A stretch of DNA of 64,000 nt from SAR324 cluster bacterium (lineage in GTDB: Bacteria > SAR324 > XYD2-FULL-50-16 > HCM1), in contig PUHO01000001.1 of NCBI GenBank assembly GCA_002995645.1, positions 17,895-81,894 on the forward strand. The letters run 5' to 3'. A program made the position numbers and the translations under genes. This document shows positions 36,969 through 46,361 of the stretch, piece by piece. How positions within the stretch are numbered: the stretch's first letter is position 1; each line of letters opens with the position of its first letter. The notes under the pieces are model-generated. The model made no database searches and had not been told where the DNA came from. It was given only the letters and a program-made list of their open reading frames with translations.

Positions 36969-38387
36969 TTATGTCGTTCTATTTTTTAAATATTCTTTTA
37001 TAAACGCCTGTATTGTTCGTTTACTAATTTGATCGTATTGCTGCAAAGCGGCAAATTTTCGTATTTCTTTTATTAAATTTTCACTTGTTTCTTCCACCTT
37101 GTATTTTTCACGATATTGTGAAATAAAAGGCAACCATTCATTGTAATCAAAAATAGGGTAATATAATTTCAAGCCAAAGCGATCTTGCAATGCTAATCGT
37201 TCATCAAGTAAATGACTTGATTCTGATTTATTCATATCTAAATCGCCATGTTGTATTAACTCTTTTCGATTACTCACAACACACACCAGGCAAGGGGTTT
37301 CTAAATTTTGCGTTTCATCTAGAAAATTTTTCCACAGCCCTAGCATTTCTATGTTCCAAATAGCATCGTCAATACAAAAAATAAACCTTTCTTTTCGTTT
37401 AGCTATTTGGGAAATAATAGCAAAGCGATCTTTAATTTGATCTTGTTCTAAAAAGAATAAACGAACTCCCTGCGAACTATAGGCATTGCCTAAAGCATGC
37501 AAACTCATTGATTTCCCCGAACCTCTTGCTCCCCAAAGCAACATATGTTGAAACGGTTTACGTTGTATAAACGCCTCTACGTTACTGCGAAGCTTAGCTT
37601 CTTGTTTCGCAAAATTAATTAGATCGCTAAACTGGACCTTGGCATGTTTATTATACGTTTCTATTTTTTTTGTATTCGTATAGTATAAGCAATTTTTAAA
37701 CGCAAGTAAACCGCCGGAACTAATTTGCCAAAATGCCGTTATATCTTGCCTTAATTGATTTATATCCCCTTTTTGCAAGCTAGCAACGGCGCCGCTAAGC
37801 GCTGATGGACTTGGTTTTACGTTTGTTAATGCACTTGTTGGATCTTCTATTTTAGGGCGATATTGCGCGCCTATTTCAATTAAAGATAAAAATTCAAGAA
37901 AAAGTGAATACGGTTTGTGTTCTGCAAAAGTTTGTACAATGTGTAATTGTTCGTCTAAACTTGCTTGCGAAGGGGGCTCTATCCAAGAAGGGCTCATGTC
38001 CCATTCTTCCCTATTAGATAAATAAAAAACAAGGTAACTCGCCCACACGTTTTCTTTTGAAGCCTGCATTTCCATAGCGTACGCAAGTATTTGCTTAGTA
38101 AAAGCAAACCAAAGAGTAAACGCGCCGTCTTTTTGTTTTTGCTGTTTTCCAAGCCATAACGCTTGTTGCAAAGTTAAAGCGTCTATTCCTTCGCTTTGCA
38201 AAGTTTGCCACTGACGAAGTAGCTCGCTTTCCAACCTGTCCAGGCAAGCAATCCACAAGGCAAGAGGAGTCCCTTCCTTTATTTTACAACGTAAAACATA
38301 CAGATTAACTACTTGCAAGCAAGTTTGTATTTTATCTAGCAATTGTTCAAAATAGGCGTTAATAGCTTGTAAGTCATATTTTGCCAT
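36969..38387 (-). CDS. DUF815-family AAA+ ATPase
   Basis: This 472-residue protein has a helical N-terminal half of unknown role. A DUF815-type ATPase core starts near 250, with Walker A GARGSGKS at 286-293. Walker B is FIFCIDDAIW; the family usually has two Asp residues here and so does this one. An Arg-rich sensor region RKELIQHGDLD and DRFGLKLYYP follow. Its cellular job is not established in the family. It is the first gene of the long operon running to the esterase, 24 bp before ftsH. Confidence 0.8.
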   Translation of the reverse strand: MAKYDLQAINAYFEQLLDKIQTCLQVVNLYVLRCKIKEGTPLALWIACLDRLESELLRQWQTLQSEGIDALTLQQALWLGKQQKQKDGAFTLWFAFTKQILAYAMEMQASKENVWASYLVFYLSNREEWDMSPSWIEPPSQASLDEQLHIVQTFAEHKPYSLFLEFLSLIEIGAQYRPKIEDPTSALTNVKPSPSALSGAVASLQKGDINQLRQDITAFWQISSGGLLAFKNCLYYTNTKKIETYNKHAKVQFSDLINFAKQEAKLRSNVEAFIQRKPFQHMLLWGARGSGKSMSLHALGNAYSSQGVRLFFLEQDQIKDRFAIISQIAKRKERFIFCIDDAIWNIEMLGLWKNFLDETQNLETPCLVCVVSNRKELIQHGDLDMNKSESSHLLDERLALQDRFGLKLYYPIFDYNEWLPFISQYREKYKVEETSENLIKEIRKFAALQQYDQISKRTIQAFIKEYLKNRTT

Positions 38388-38827
38388 AAGTTACCAAAGA
38401 ATATAAGTTGCGTATTTTAATGCTTATTGTAGTATGCACGAAATTCACATATAAAGCAATTCTTTCATTTATTTTATACTTGCTTATTTGATTTTTTATT
38501 CTATAATTGTAATATTGACAAAGTATGCACTTTGCGACTATATTTTAAATCTAAACAAAAAATCAAAACTTGCTTATTATTACGTGATTTTCTTTTATAC
38601 TTACATAATTGTATTATCATCAAACAAACGGCAAATTATATAGCTTTGATAAGAAAATTCCAGTTTAATATATAGCAACAGCTTTTTCATTATTGTATAG
38701 CATATATGCCGACTACCCAATTTTTTTTGATTAACTTTGCTATTAATCGTAAAAAGGGTGCATATAGTGCATAATTATCAATTATTATATACTTAATATA
38801 AAAATATAATTAAATTCAGGAGTTATT
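38388..38827. other. Divergent intergenic region between the DUF815 gene and grpE
   Basis: This 440-bp very AT-rich gap contains the promoter candidate listed separately. I see no gene and no repeat in it. Confidence 0.6.
38515..38544 (+). promoter_or_regulatory. Candidate sigma-70 promoter upstream of grpE
   Basis: TTGACA (38515-38520), an 18-bp spacer and TATATT (38539-38544) lie about 285 bp before grpE. This implies a long leader if used. No CIRCE element and no sigma-32 consensus were seen nearby, so heat control of this operon is unexplained. Confidence 0.45.
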
Positions 38828-39478
38828 TTGACCCAAGATAGCCAAATAAAAACAGAAGAAACACAAGACTCGCAAACTGCGGAGGTCCAAGCTCAAGAAG
38901 CGAACACAGAAAATACACCGTCGCAAGAAGAGCAAACAGAAGAAACACAAACGGCAAACGTAGCAAGTGAACAAGAAGCAACGATTAGCGAAACAAACGA
39001 AGAAGATAAGCTAAGAGAAATATTAGCAACGAAAGAAAAAGAAAACGTTCAGCTTAAAGACGCGCTACTACGCCAACAAGCCGAATTAGCTAACTTCAAA
39101 AGAAGACAAGCTGATTCAACAAGAGAACAACTTAAATATGCCTCGCAAAATTTGATCTCCGAACTATTACCAATGCATGATAACCTAGAACGCGCTTTAG
39201 CGCATCTTCATGAACAAGAAGACGTAAGCGAAGCGGCAAAACAGTTCATTACCGGTATTGAAATGGTAAAAAAAGAGTTTATTCAAGTACTAGAAAAAGA
39301 ATCAGTACAAGAAATCTCGCCAAAAGGAGAAGAATTTAATCCGAATCAACACGAAGCTATTAGCGTCTCGGATAATAAAGAGTTTGAAAACAATACGGTT
39401 GTCGATGTTATCCAAAAAGGATATAGTTATCATGATCGTATTTTACGACCGGCTCTTGTAAGTGTGGCAAAACATTAA
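38828..39478 (+). CDS. grpE: Nucleotide exchange factor GrpE
   Basis: This 216-residue co-chaperone releases ADP from DnaK. An acidic, Gln/Thr-rich N-terminal tail (1-60) precedes the long coiled-coil helix (KEKENVQLKDALLRQQAELA). The conserved NFKRRQADSTREQLKYAS and LPMHDNLERAL lie in the middle. The C-terminal beta domain (VVDVIQKGYSYHDRILRPA) is typical. A TTG start at 38828 is well supported, since AGGAG sits 6 bp upstream and no in-frame ATG occurs in the tail. dnaK follows after 85 bp. Confidence 0.95.
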   Translation: MTQDSQIKTEETQDSQTAEVQAQEANTENTPSQEEQTEETQTANVASEQEATISETNEEDKLREILATKEKENVQLKDALLRQQAELANFKRRQADSTREQLKYASQNLISELLPMHDNLERALAHLHEQEDVSEAAKQFITGIEMVKKEFIQVLEKESVQEISPKGEEFNPNQHEAISVSDNKEFENNTVVDVIQKGYSYHDRILRPALVSVAKH

Positions 39479-39500
39479 AAATGCAAAAAGTATTAAAAAT

Positions 39501-39525
39501 AGTCTTCCTTCATATAAGTAAGACT
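39501..39525 (+). other. Small hairpin between grpE and dnaK
   Basis: AGTCTT (39501-39506) pairs with AAGACT (39520-39525), with three further inner pairs. It could be a processing or stability element that separates grpE and dnaK levels. The stem is short, so confidence is low. Confidence 0.3.
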
Positions 39526-39563
39526 TTAACGTAAATTATTTTGACCCTCTAAGGAGTAACAAA

Positions 39564-41474
39564 ATGGGAAAAATTATTGGTATTGATTTAGGAACAACAA
39601 ATTCATGCGTAGCCGTTATGGACGGGGGCGATCCTAAAGTTATCGCGAACGCCGAAGGAACAAGAACAACCCCTTCTATTGTTGCCTTTACAGGCACGGA
39701 TACATTAGTTGGACAAACGGCAAAAAGACAAGCCGTTACGAATCCGGAAAAAACAATCTATGCCGCAAAACGTTTAATTGGAAGGCAATATGAAAATCCA
39801 AGCGTACAAGAAGACATTAAACGATTAAGCTACTCAGTAAGCAAAGGGGCAAACGGATTAGCTTATATTCAAGTTGATCAAGAAAATAAAAATCCGGCTG
39901 AAATCTCCGCTTTAATTTTACAAAAAATGAAACAAACAGCGGAAGACTTTCTTGGCGAAGCCGTAACCGATGCAGTTATTACTGTTCCGGCTTATTTTAA
40001 CGATGCGCAAAGACAAGCAACGAAAGATGCCGGTAAGATTGCCGGTTTAAACGTACAACGTATTATTAATGAACCAACTGCCGCCGCGCTTGCTTATGGT
40101 TTAGACAAAGAAAACGAACAAACTATTCTTGTTTTTGACCTTGGTGGGGGAACGTTTGACGTATCTGTTCTAGAAATTGGCGACGGTGTTTTTGAAGTAA
40201 AAGCAACAAACGGAAATACAGAACTTGGCGGTGAAGATTTTGACGATCGTATTATTCAATACATTAATAATGAATTCCAAAAAGAAAACGGCATTTCCTT
40301 GCAAAGCGATAAAATGGCGTTGCAAAGATTAAAAGAAGCGGCGGAAAAAGCAAAACACGAGCTTTCAAGCGCTATGGAAACGGATATTAATTTACCGTTT
40401 ATTACAGCTGATGCAAACGGTCCAAAACATTTAAACTTGAAATTAACAAGAGCTAAGTTTGAACAATTAGTAGACGATTTAGTACAAAAATGTTTAGCAC
40501 CTATCACGGCAGCACTCAAAGACGCGGACATGGATAAATCAGAAATTCATGATATCCTTTTAGTTGGTGGTATGACTCGTATGCCAAAAATCGCGGCTGT
40601 TGTGGAAGAATATTTCGGAAAAGCACCGCATAAAGGCGTTAACCCTGATGAAGTTGTAGCAACAGGAGCGGCAATACAAGGCGGCGTTCTTGCCGGTGAC
40701 GTTAAAGACGTACTCTTGCTAGACGTTACGCCTCTATCTTTAGGTATTGAAACGCTTGGTGGCGTGGCTACTAAACTAATTGAAAGAAACACCACTGTAC
40801 CAACAAAGAAAAGTCAAGTTTTCTCTACTGCCGCAGATAATCAATCTGCCGTTAGCATTCACGTAGTGCAAGGCGAAAGGGAAATGGCAAACGACAATAA
40901 AACGCTTGGAAGATTTGACCTAGTGGGAATCCCACCGGCACCAAGAGGCGTTCCTCAAGTTGAAGTTACCTTTGACATTGATTCTAACGGTATTACGCAC
41001 GTTTCGGCTAAAGACTTAGGTACCGGTAAAGAGCAAAAAATTCAAATTACCTCTTCTAGTGGACTTTCAGAAGATGAAATTAACCAAATGGTACAAGACG
41101 CAGAAGCAAACGCAGAAGCGGATCAAAGCAAACGCAAGCTAATAGATCTTAACAATCAAGCGGAAAATTTAGTCTATCAAGCAGATAAGTTGCTATCTGA
41201 ATCAGGTGATAAACTAGGCGCAGAAAAAGCAGAATTAGAAAAAGTAGTTGCCGACTTAAAAGCAGTACAAAATTCAGATAATGCAGATGAGCTTGAAGCT
41301 AAGATTAAAGCACTAACTGACGTTTTTCACAAAGCATCAGCTAATTTATATCAACAAACGGCACAACAAGGCGGTGCAGAGCAAGCAGCAGGCGAAGCTA
41401 CGCAAGAAAACACCAGTAAACCGGACGATGATATTGTTGACGCTGATTACGAAGAAGTTAAAGACGATAAATAA
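39564..41474 (+). CDS. dnaK: Chaperone DnaK (Hsp70)
   Basis: This 636-residue ATP-driven chaperone binds exposed hydrophobic peptides. The nucleotide-binding domain shows IGIDLGTTNSCVAV, INEPTAAALAYG, VFDLGGGTFDVS and ILLVGGMTRMPKI. The linker DVLLLDVTPLSLGIETLGG and the substrate-binding domain follow. The C-terminal tail has the DDDIVDADYEEV-type ending. A strong ribosome site (AAGGAG) precedes the ATG. dnaJ follows after 44 bp. Confidence 0.98.
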   Translation: MGKIIGIDLGTTNSCVAVMDGGDPKVIANAEGTRTTPSIVAFTGTDTLVGQTAKRQAVTNPEKTIYAAKRLIGRQYENPSVQEDIKRLSYSVSKGANGLAYIQVDQENKNPAEISALILQKMKQTAEDFLGEAVTDAVITVPAYFNDAQRQATKDAGKIAGLNVQRIINEPTAAALAYGLDKENEQTILVFDLGGGTFDVSVLEIGDGVFEVKATNGNTELGGEDFDDRIIQYINNEFQKENGISLQSDKMALQRLKEAAEKAKHELSSAMETDINLPFITADANGPKHLNLKLTRAKFEQLVDDLVQKCLAPITAALKDADMDKSEIHDILLVGGMTRMPKIAAVVEEYFGKAPHKGVNPDEVVATGAAIQGGVLAGDVKDVLLLDVTPLSLGIETLGGVATKLIERNTTVPTKKSQVFSTAADNQSAVSIHVVQGEREMANDNKTLGRFDLVGIPPAPRGVPQVEVTFDIDSNGITHVSAKDLGTGKEQKIQITSSSGLSEDEINQMVQDAEANAEADQSKRKLIDLNNQAENLVYQADKLLSESGDKLGAEKAELEKVVADLKAVQNSDNADELEAKIKALTDVFHKASANLYQQTAQQGGAEQAAGEATQENTSKPDDDIVDADYEEVKDDK

Positions 41475-41518
41475 ATCACTCATTTTATAAATAAAACGGA
41501 AACACAATAGGTAAAATT

Positions 41519-42634
41519 TTGCCAAAAAGAGATTATTACGAAGTACTAGGCATTGATAAAAATGCTAGTAGTGAAGAAATTAAAAAAGCATTTCGTAAGA
41601 AAGCATTAAAATATCATCCTGATAGATGTCCGGACGATCAAGAAGCAGCCGAGCTTTTTCGTGAAGCAAGCGAAGCTTACGAAGTTCTTTCATCACCGGA
41701 AAAAAGACAACAATACGATCAATTTGGTCATGTTGATTTGAACGGTGGTGCTGGAGCCGGTGGTTTTAGCGGTTTTTCTGGTGGGGGCTTTGGCGATATC
41801 TTCGGTGATATTTTCGGCGATCTATTTGGAAACACAAGTAAACAATCGCGGCAACAATCCTATCGTGGTGATGATTTAGTATATCAGTTAACTATTACTT
41901 TCTTGCAAGCGGCAAAAGGATATGAAACGGAGATTACTATCCCCCATTTATCCCAATGCAGTAGCTGTAAAGGGACAGGGGCAAAAACCCCGGACGATAT
42001 TGAAACTTGTCCGCAATGTCGCGGAACAGGCGAACAAAGAACGCAACAAGGCTTCTTTATGATGGCTAGACCTTGTTCTCGTTGTCGTGGTCAAGGAAAA
42101 AGCATTCGCCGTACTTGCTCTACTTGCCGTGGTCAAGGTTCGGAAAAAGTTAATAAAACATTAAAAATATCTATCCCTGCCGGCGTTGATACGAATTCTA
42201 AAATTAAACTTTCTGGTGAAGGTAACGCAGGATTACAAGGCTCCCCGGCTGGTGATTTATATTTGAATATTGTTGTTTCGGCACACCCTTTCTTCCGTAG
42301 AGAAAATTACGATATATATTGCGATTTTCCTATTAGTATGACACAAGCGGCGCTAGGAGCTGAAGTAGAAGTTCCTTCTTTAGATGGAAAAATTCGTTTG
42401 ACTATTCCACCAAGTACGCAAAATAATAAAATCTTTCGCTTAAAAGGAAAAGGCATACCTTACGTTAATCAAAGGCAAGTTGGTGATCTGTTCATTCAAG
42501 TTATTGTTGAAATCCCAACTAACCTTTCACGTAAACAAAAAGATTTATTAGAAGAATTTGCTACTTTAGAAAATGAAGCTTCTTCGCCTTTACAACAATC
42601 TTTTGCTGATAAAATTAAAAATTTTTTCAAATAG
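41519..42634 (+). CDS. dnaJ: Chaperone DnaJ (Hsp40)
   Basis: This 371-residue co-chaperone stimulates DnaK ATPase and hands over substrates. The J domain has YHPDR (HPD motif) near residue 33. A Gly/Phe-rich stretch (GGFSGFSGGGFGDIFGDI) follows. Four zinc-binding CXXCXGXG repeats come next (CSSCKGTG, CPQCRGTG, CSRCRGQG, CSTCRGQG), then the C-terminal substrate domains. The start is TTG at 41519, directly before the invariant PKRDYYEVLG, with no nearby ATG. Confidence 0.97.
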   Translation: MPKRDYYEVLGIDKNASSEEIKKAFRKKALKYHPDRCPDDQEAAELFREASEAYEVLSSPEKRQQYDQFGHVDLNGGAGAGGFSGFSGGGFGDIFGDIFGDLFGNTSKQSRQQSYRGDDLVYQLTITFLQAAKGYETEITIPHLSQCSSCKGTGAKTPDDIETCPQCRGTGEQRTQQGFFMMARPCSRCRGQGKSIRRTCSTCRGQGSEKVNKTLKISIPAGVDTNSKIKLSGEGNAGLQGSPAGDLYLNIVVSAHPFFRRENYDIYCDFPISMTQAALGAEVEVPSLDGKIRLTIPPSTQNNKIFRLKGKGIPYVNQRQVGDLFIQVIVEIPTNLSRKQKDLLEEFATLENEASSPLQQSFADKIKNFFK

Positions 42635-42641
42635 CTAATCT

Positions 42642-42672
42642 AGGCTGGTTATATTTTTATATAATACAGCCT
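42642..42672 (+). terminator. Candidate terminator after dnaJ
   Basis: AGGCTG pairs with CAGCCT, and the inner TTATAT pairs with ATATAA around a TTTT loop. It lies 8 bp after the dnaJ stop. No T-run of note follows. It probably ends the grpE-dnaK-dnaJ transcript. Confidence 0.5.
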
Positions 42673-42793
42673 TGTTTATGTGAAACTTACTTGTTTTCCT
42701 TGCAGTAAGTTAGGATATAACAAAATATCCGTTTATTAACAACGTAAAAGTAATTGTTTATTGTCCTTTTTTAAACACTATTATTTTACCGCC

Positions 42794-43690
42794 ATGTTCC
42801 ATGCTTTCAATCAAATTTTTGTTGTTATTAAAAGCTCTGCTTTACAAATGTTGCAACGAGAGCCGGACTTTTCTTATACCTTCAAAAAACTTTCTCAAGA
42901 AAGACAAGAGAACTTTCAAAAATCACATGATAATCAAGTTCAATTCATAGCGAATCTTAAAACAGCACTAAAACAATATAATATAGAAACAAAGTACGTG
43001 TACATGCCGGATATGGATAAGATACACCCCCAAGAAAACGACTTAGTCATTTCATGCGGTGGCGACGGTATGTTCTTAGCTTGCGCGCAACGTTATCCTT
43101 CTTCTTTCTTATTAGGCATGAATTCAGACTATCAAAAGTCAATGGACTTCGCCGGTAGCTACGGAGCTTTAATCCATACGAATCAAGATAATCTGGAACA
43201 ACACCTGTCTTTGCTTTTTAGCAAAAAATATACTATTAGCTATTGGCGACGGTTGCAAGCGGCTATTAACGATCAACCAATGGAGCGTTTAGCAGTTAAC
43301 GATATTTTCTATGGACAAGCTCTTTCTTACACTATGTGCAAGTTGCGCATTTATTTTCAAAATCTAGTGCAAACTGTGCAATGTTCCGGGATTATTACCA
43401 CAACGGCAATGGGAAGCCATGCTTGGTATTACAATTCCGGTGGCGTGCCTTTTGATAATCACCTTAATCTTTTTGCTTTTTCTATTTTTTGTCCTAATCG
43501 TAAACATAAATTAAGTTTTGACTCCGGGATTTTATCTGATAAAGATGAAATTATTATTGTTCCGGTTAAAGACGATTATATTTTGTGTTTTGATTCTAAA
43601 AATAATGTTATCGCAACAAAAATGGGAGATAAAATCAGTTTGTTTTTAGCACCTAAACATCATTCTTTAAAAGTAATTTCATTTTCCTGA
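42794..43690 (+). CDS. Divergent NAD kinase
   Basis: This protein of about 298 residues should phosphorylate NAD to NADP. The diphosphate motif is clear in VISCGGDGMFLACAQ. The second conserved region, usually like TPTGSTAYSLSAGG, reads TTTAMGSHAWYYNSGG here, closer to the atypical kinases. The N-terminal 60 residues are unfamiliar. The ATG at 42794 is preferred to a TTG 33 bp upstream. It sits alone between dnaJ and prs. A different diacylglycerol-kinase-like or NADK2-like specificity cannot be excluded. Confidence 0.75.
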   Translation: MFHAFNQIFVVIKSSALQMLQREPDFSYTFKKLSQERQENFQKSHDNQVQFIANLKTALKQYNIETKYVYMPDMDKIHPQENDLVISCGGDGMFLACAQRYPSSFLLGMNSDYQKSMDFAGSYGALIHTNQDNLEQHLSLLFSKKYTISYWRRLQAAINDQPMERLAVNDIFYGQALSYTMCKLRIYFQNLVQTVQCSGIITTTAMGSHAWYYNSGGVPFDNHLNLFAFSIFCPNRKHKLSFDSGILSDKDEIIIVPVKDDYILCFDSKNNVIATKMGDKISLFLAPKHHSLKVISFS

Positions 43691-43720
43691 TCTTATTAAT
43701 CTTAACCACTATTTTTATTT

Positions 43721-44665
43721 ATGCCTTCAAGTTCTTTAAAAATCATCTCCGGAGAAGCAAACAAACCTTTCACGCAACAAATTTGTAGCCATTTAGGTGT
43801 TGCTCTAACAAGAACGGAGAAAATTTCGTTTAGCAATGAAAACATGCTCGTACGCATTTTGGATAACGTACGCGAATCAGACGTTTTTGTAATACAAACC
43901 TCTACCCCGCCGGTACATGAAAATTTAATGGAACTCTTGCTTTTACTAGACGCTTTAAAATATGCTTCAGCAAAACGGATTACTGCAGTTCTGCCTTATT
44001 TTCCTTACGTTCGCTCTGATAAAAAAGATCAACCTCGTATTTCTATTGCTGCTAAGTTAATTGCCAAGCTATTGCAAACAGCCGGCGCTGATCGTGTTTT
44101 AACTATGGATTTACATGCGCCTCAAATTCAAGGTTTTTTTGATATTGTAAGTGATCAACTATTAGCAACAGAAGTCATTTGTAATTACTTCAAGCAAATG
44201 GACTTGTCTAATACTGTGCTTGTTGCCGCTGATATTGGGGAAGCTAAAGCGCTTGGACCTTATGCGAATCAACTAAACGTTCCTGTTGCGATTATTGATA
44301 AAAGACGGATTGGCAACACAGATACCGTTGAATTTCGTAATTTAATTGGGGAAGTAGAAGGGAAAAATTGTCTTTTGATTGATGATGAAATTGCATCTGG
44401 TGGGACTGTTTGTAATGCAAGTGTTTTTCTTAAAAAGAAAAATGCAAAAAGCATTAACGTTGCAGCCGTTCATCCTGTGTTATCTGGTGACGCTATTCAG
44501 TCTATTTGCGAAGCGCCGATTGATAAAGTCATTGTAACCGATACGATTCCCTTAACGCAAAAAGCGATTGATTCGCAAAAAATCTTGCAACTTCCTGTTG
44601 CTCCTTTATTTGCAAAAGCAATTGAACGTATTCATACCGGCGATTCTATTAGCGTGTTATTTTAA
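43721..44665 (+). CDS. prs: Ribose-phosphate pyrophosphokinase (PRPP synthetase)
   Basis: This 314-residue enzyme makes PRPP from ribose 5-phosphate and ATP, feeding purine, pyrimidine, His and NAD synthesis. It has ITAVLPYFPYVRSDKKDQPR (catalytic flexible region), VLTMDLHAPQIQGFF, and the PRPP-binding loop LLIDDEIASGGT (usually DDxxDTGGT, so slightly atypical). The length matches class I enzymes. It ends at a bidirectional terminator shared with flgE. Confidence 0.92.
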   Translation: MPSSSLKIISGEANKPFTQQICSHLGVALTRTEKISFSNENMLVRILDNVRESDVFVIQTSTPPVHENLMELLLLLDALKYASAKRITAVLPYFPYVRSDKKDQPRISIAAKLIAKLLQTAGADRVLTMDLHAPQIQGFFDIVSDQLLATEVICNYFKQMDLSNTVLVAADIGEAKALGPYANQLNVPVAIIDKRRIGNTDTVEFRNLIGEVEGKNCLLIDDEIASGGTVCNASVFLKKKNAKSINVAAVHPVLSGDAIQSICEAPIDKVIVTDTIPLTQKAIDSQKILQLPVAPLFAKAIERIHTGDSISVLF

Positions 44666-44768
44666 TTGCCATTCCTGCTTTACAAGTGCTTAGGTTATAC
44701 CGTTCTTTTGTTAACGTAAGTATTTGTAATCTTGCAACATAGATTATATACTTTTTGCTTTATATACA

Positions 44769-44796
44769 AAAAAAGGTACTTTACAGTACCTTTTTT
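44769..44796. terminator. Bidirectional terminator between prs and flgE
   Basis: A perfect 12-bp stem (AAAAAAGGTACT, 44769-44780, with AGTACCTTTTTT, 44785-44796) has a 4-base loop and T-runs on both strands. It lies in the 153-bp gap between convergent genes and should serve both. Confidence 0.88.
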
Positions 44797-44818
44797 CGTT
44801 CTTACATGCCAAGTATTA

Positions 44819-46345
44819 CTAACGTTTCATTTGTATTGTATCAGCTAAGATCTCATCTGAGGTCGTTACTACTTTAGCGCTTGCTTGGAAAGCCCTTTGT
44901 CCTTCAATCATATTCACAAATTGTTCAGAAAGTTGGACGTTTGATTTTTCTAAGGTTTTAGAATGTACTGTTGCCATGCCATTCTTGCCTGGATCGTCTA
45001 TGATTGGTTTCCCTGATTTAAAGCTTTCTGCATAACGATTATTGCCCAGTGTAGTAAGTTCTTCTTGCGCTTTAAATTTACTTAACACAACACGACCGAG
45101 TTGTTTAACTCTACCAGAGTTAAAAGAGCCGTCTATTGTACCGTCATCATGTATATAAATACCTTCTAACTGTCCGGTTGTAAAGCCGTCTGCATTAAGG
45201 TCATGAATAGCAAAATCAGATGAAAATTGTGTCATGCCGTCTACGCCGCTACGTGTATCAAGCGGATCGTTTGGATTACTTCCTTTTCCAAATCTAAAAC
45301 CAATTACTTGCGGACTATTTGGATTCATACCGGCAAAAGTAAAACTAACTTGCGAAGGTTTTGTAGGATCTGCTTTTTGTGCTCTTTGCATAATAAAACG
45401 ATTCTGTTGCTGTATCGCGCCCGGTTGCCCTGCTTGTGCTTGCGTTAGAGCTGGCGCCTGTTGTCCGCCTTGCCCTTGTTGTTGCTGTTGTTGTACCATC
45501 ACGCCCGGGATATCTTGTACTAAACGACCTTTAGGAGAGAACTGCAAAAAGCCACCACCGACGGCAATCTTAGCGCCGGGAACGCCACTTGGCAAATCTT
45601 CGCCGTCTATTAAAGCCATCCATTGCCATTGATCTTTAATCTCTGTTCCCGCTACAGGCTGTCCTGTTTGGGGATCCGTTTGCGGCGGTTGGTCTTTTAG
45701 CTTTCTATAGGCTAGTGTGACTGTGTGTTCTTTTCCTTTAGCATCATATACGGTTGTAGTAGACGTAAAGTTATACATTTCTGGAAGTACGTTTTCATAA
45801 TCTACCTCCACACTTGGTGGTGTTGCATTCGAGTCGAGATTAGCAGAAACGTTTACCCCTGTATTTTCTTCTACGCCGTCTTTTGTTGCTACTGGCGGAT
45901 CAATTTGATTTAGTATGTTAACCCGCTTCATCTTGCCTGTGCTTTCTTTTGTTTTTGGATCTACGTCGCGAACCATTAAGTAATCACCGTCTGTTGTAAC
46001 AAGATAACCTTCTTTATCATAAGTAAACTTACCGTCTCGTGTATAGGAAATTTTACCTGCTTTACTTTTAACAGTAAAAAAACCGTTGCCGTCTAGTGCT
46101 AGATCTGTTTCTTGCTCTGTTTTTTCAAAACCGCCTTGCGTTTGTATCGTTTGTACACTTGGAATATACGTTCCTCTTCCTATTTTATCCGTCCCTGTTA
46201 CATAGGTAGACATAAAATCATGAAAATGAGTACGATTATATTTATATCCTGTTGTGTTTACGTTAGCAATATTACTACCAACAACTGTCATTCTTTTTGT
46301 ATGTGCCGAAGCGCCGCTAGCTCCGGCATAAAGCGAACCTATCAT
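44819..46345 (-). CDS. flgE: Flagellar hook protein FlgE
   Basis: This 508-residue protein is the building block of the flagellar hook. The N-terminal rod-like motif GASGASAHTKRMTVVGSNIA, NVNTTGYK and the GFFTVKS segment are typical of flagellar basal-body/hook proteins. The C-terminal helix NVQLSEQFVNMIEGQRAFQA is the export and assembly signature. The middle domain has a Gln-rich insert (QQQQQQGQGGQQ). It is last in the fliJ-to-flgE operon, 16 bp after flgD. Confidence 0.95.
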   Translation of the reverse strand: MIGSLYAGASGASAHTKRMTVVGSNIANVNTTGYKYNRTHFHDFMSTYVTGTDKIGRGTYIPSVQTIQTQGGFEKTEQETDLALDGNGFFTVKSKAGKISYTRDGKFTYDKEGYLVTTDGDYLMVRDVDPKTKESTGKMKRVNILNQIDPPVATKDGVEENTGVNVSANLDSNATPPSVEVDYENVLPEMYNFTSTTTVYDAKGKEHTVTLAYRKLKDQPPQTDPQTGQPVAGTEIKDQWQWMALIDGEDLPSGVPGAKIAVGGGFLQFSPKGRLVQDIPGVMVQQQQQQGQGGQQAPALTQAQAGQPGAIQQQNRFIMQRAQKADPTKPSQVSFTFAGMNPNSPQVIGFRFGKGSNPNDPLDTRSGVDGMTQFSSDFAIHDLNADGFTTGQLEGIYIHDDGTIDGSFNSGRVKQLGRVVLSKFKAQEELTTLGNNRYAESFKSGKPIIDDPGKNGMATVHSKTLEKSNVQLSEQFVNMIEGQRAFQASAKVVTTSDEILADTIQMKR

Positions 46346-46361
46346 GTATAATCCTTATAAT

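Noticed and set aside
38388..38827. CIRCE element or sigma-32 promoter before grpE
   Set aside because: I looked for the TTAGCACTC dyad and for CTTGAA...CCCCAT. Neither is present.
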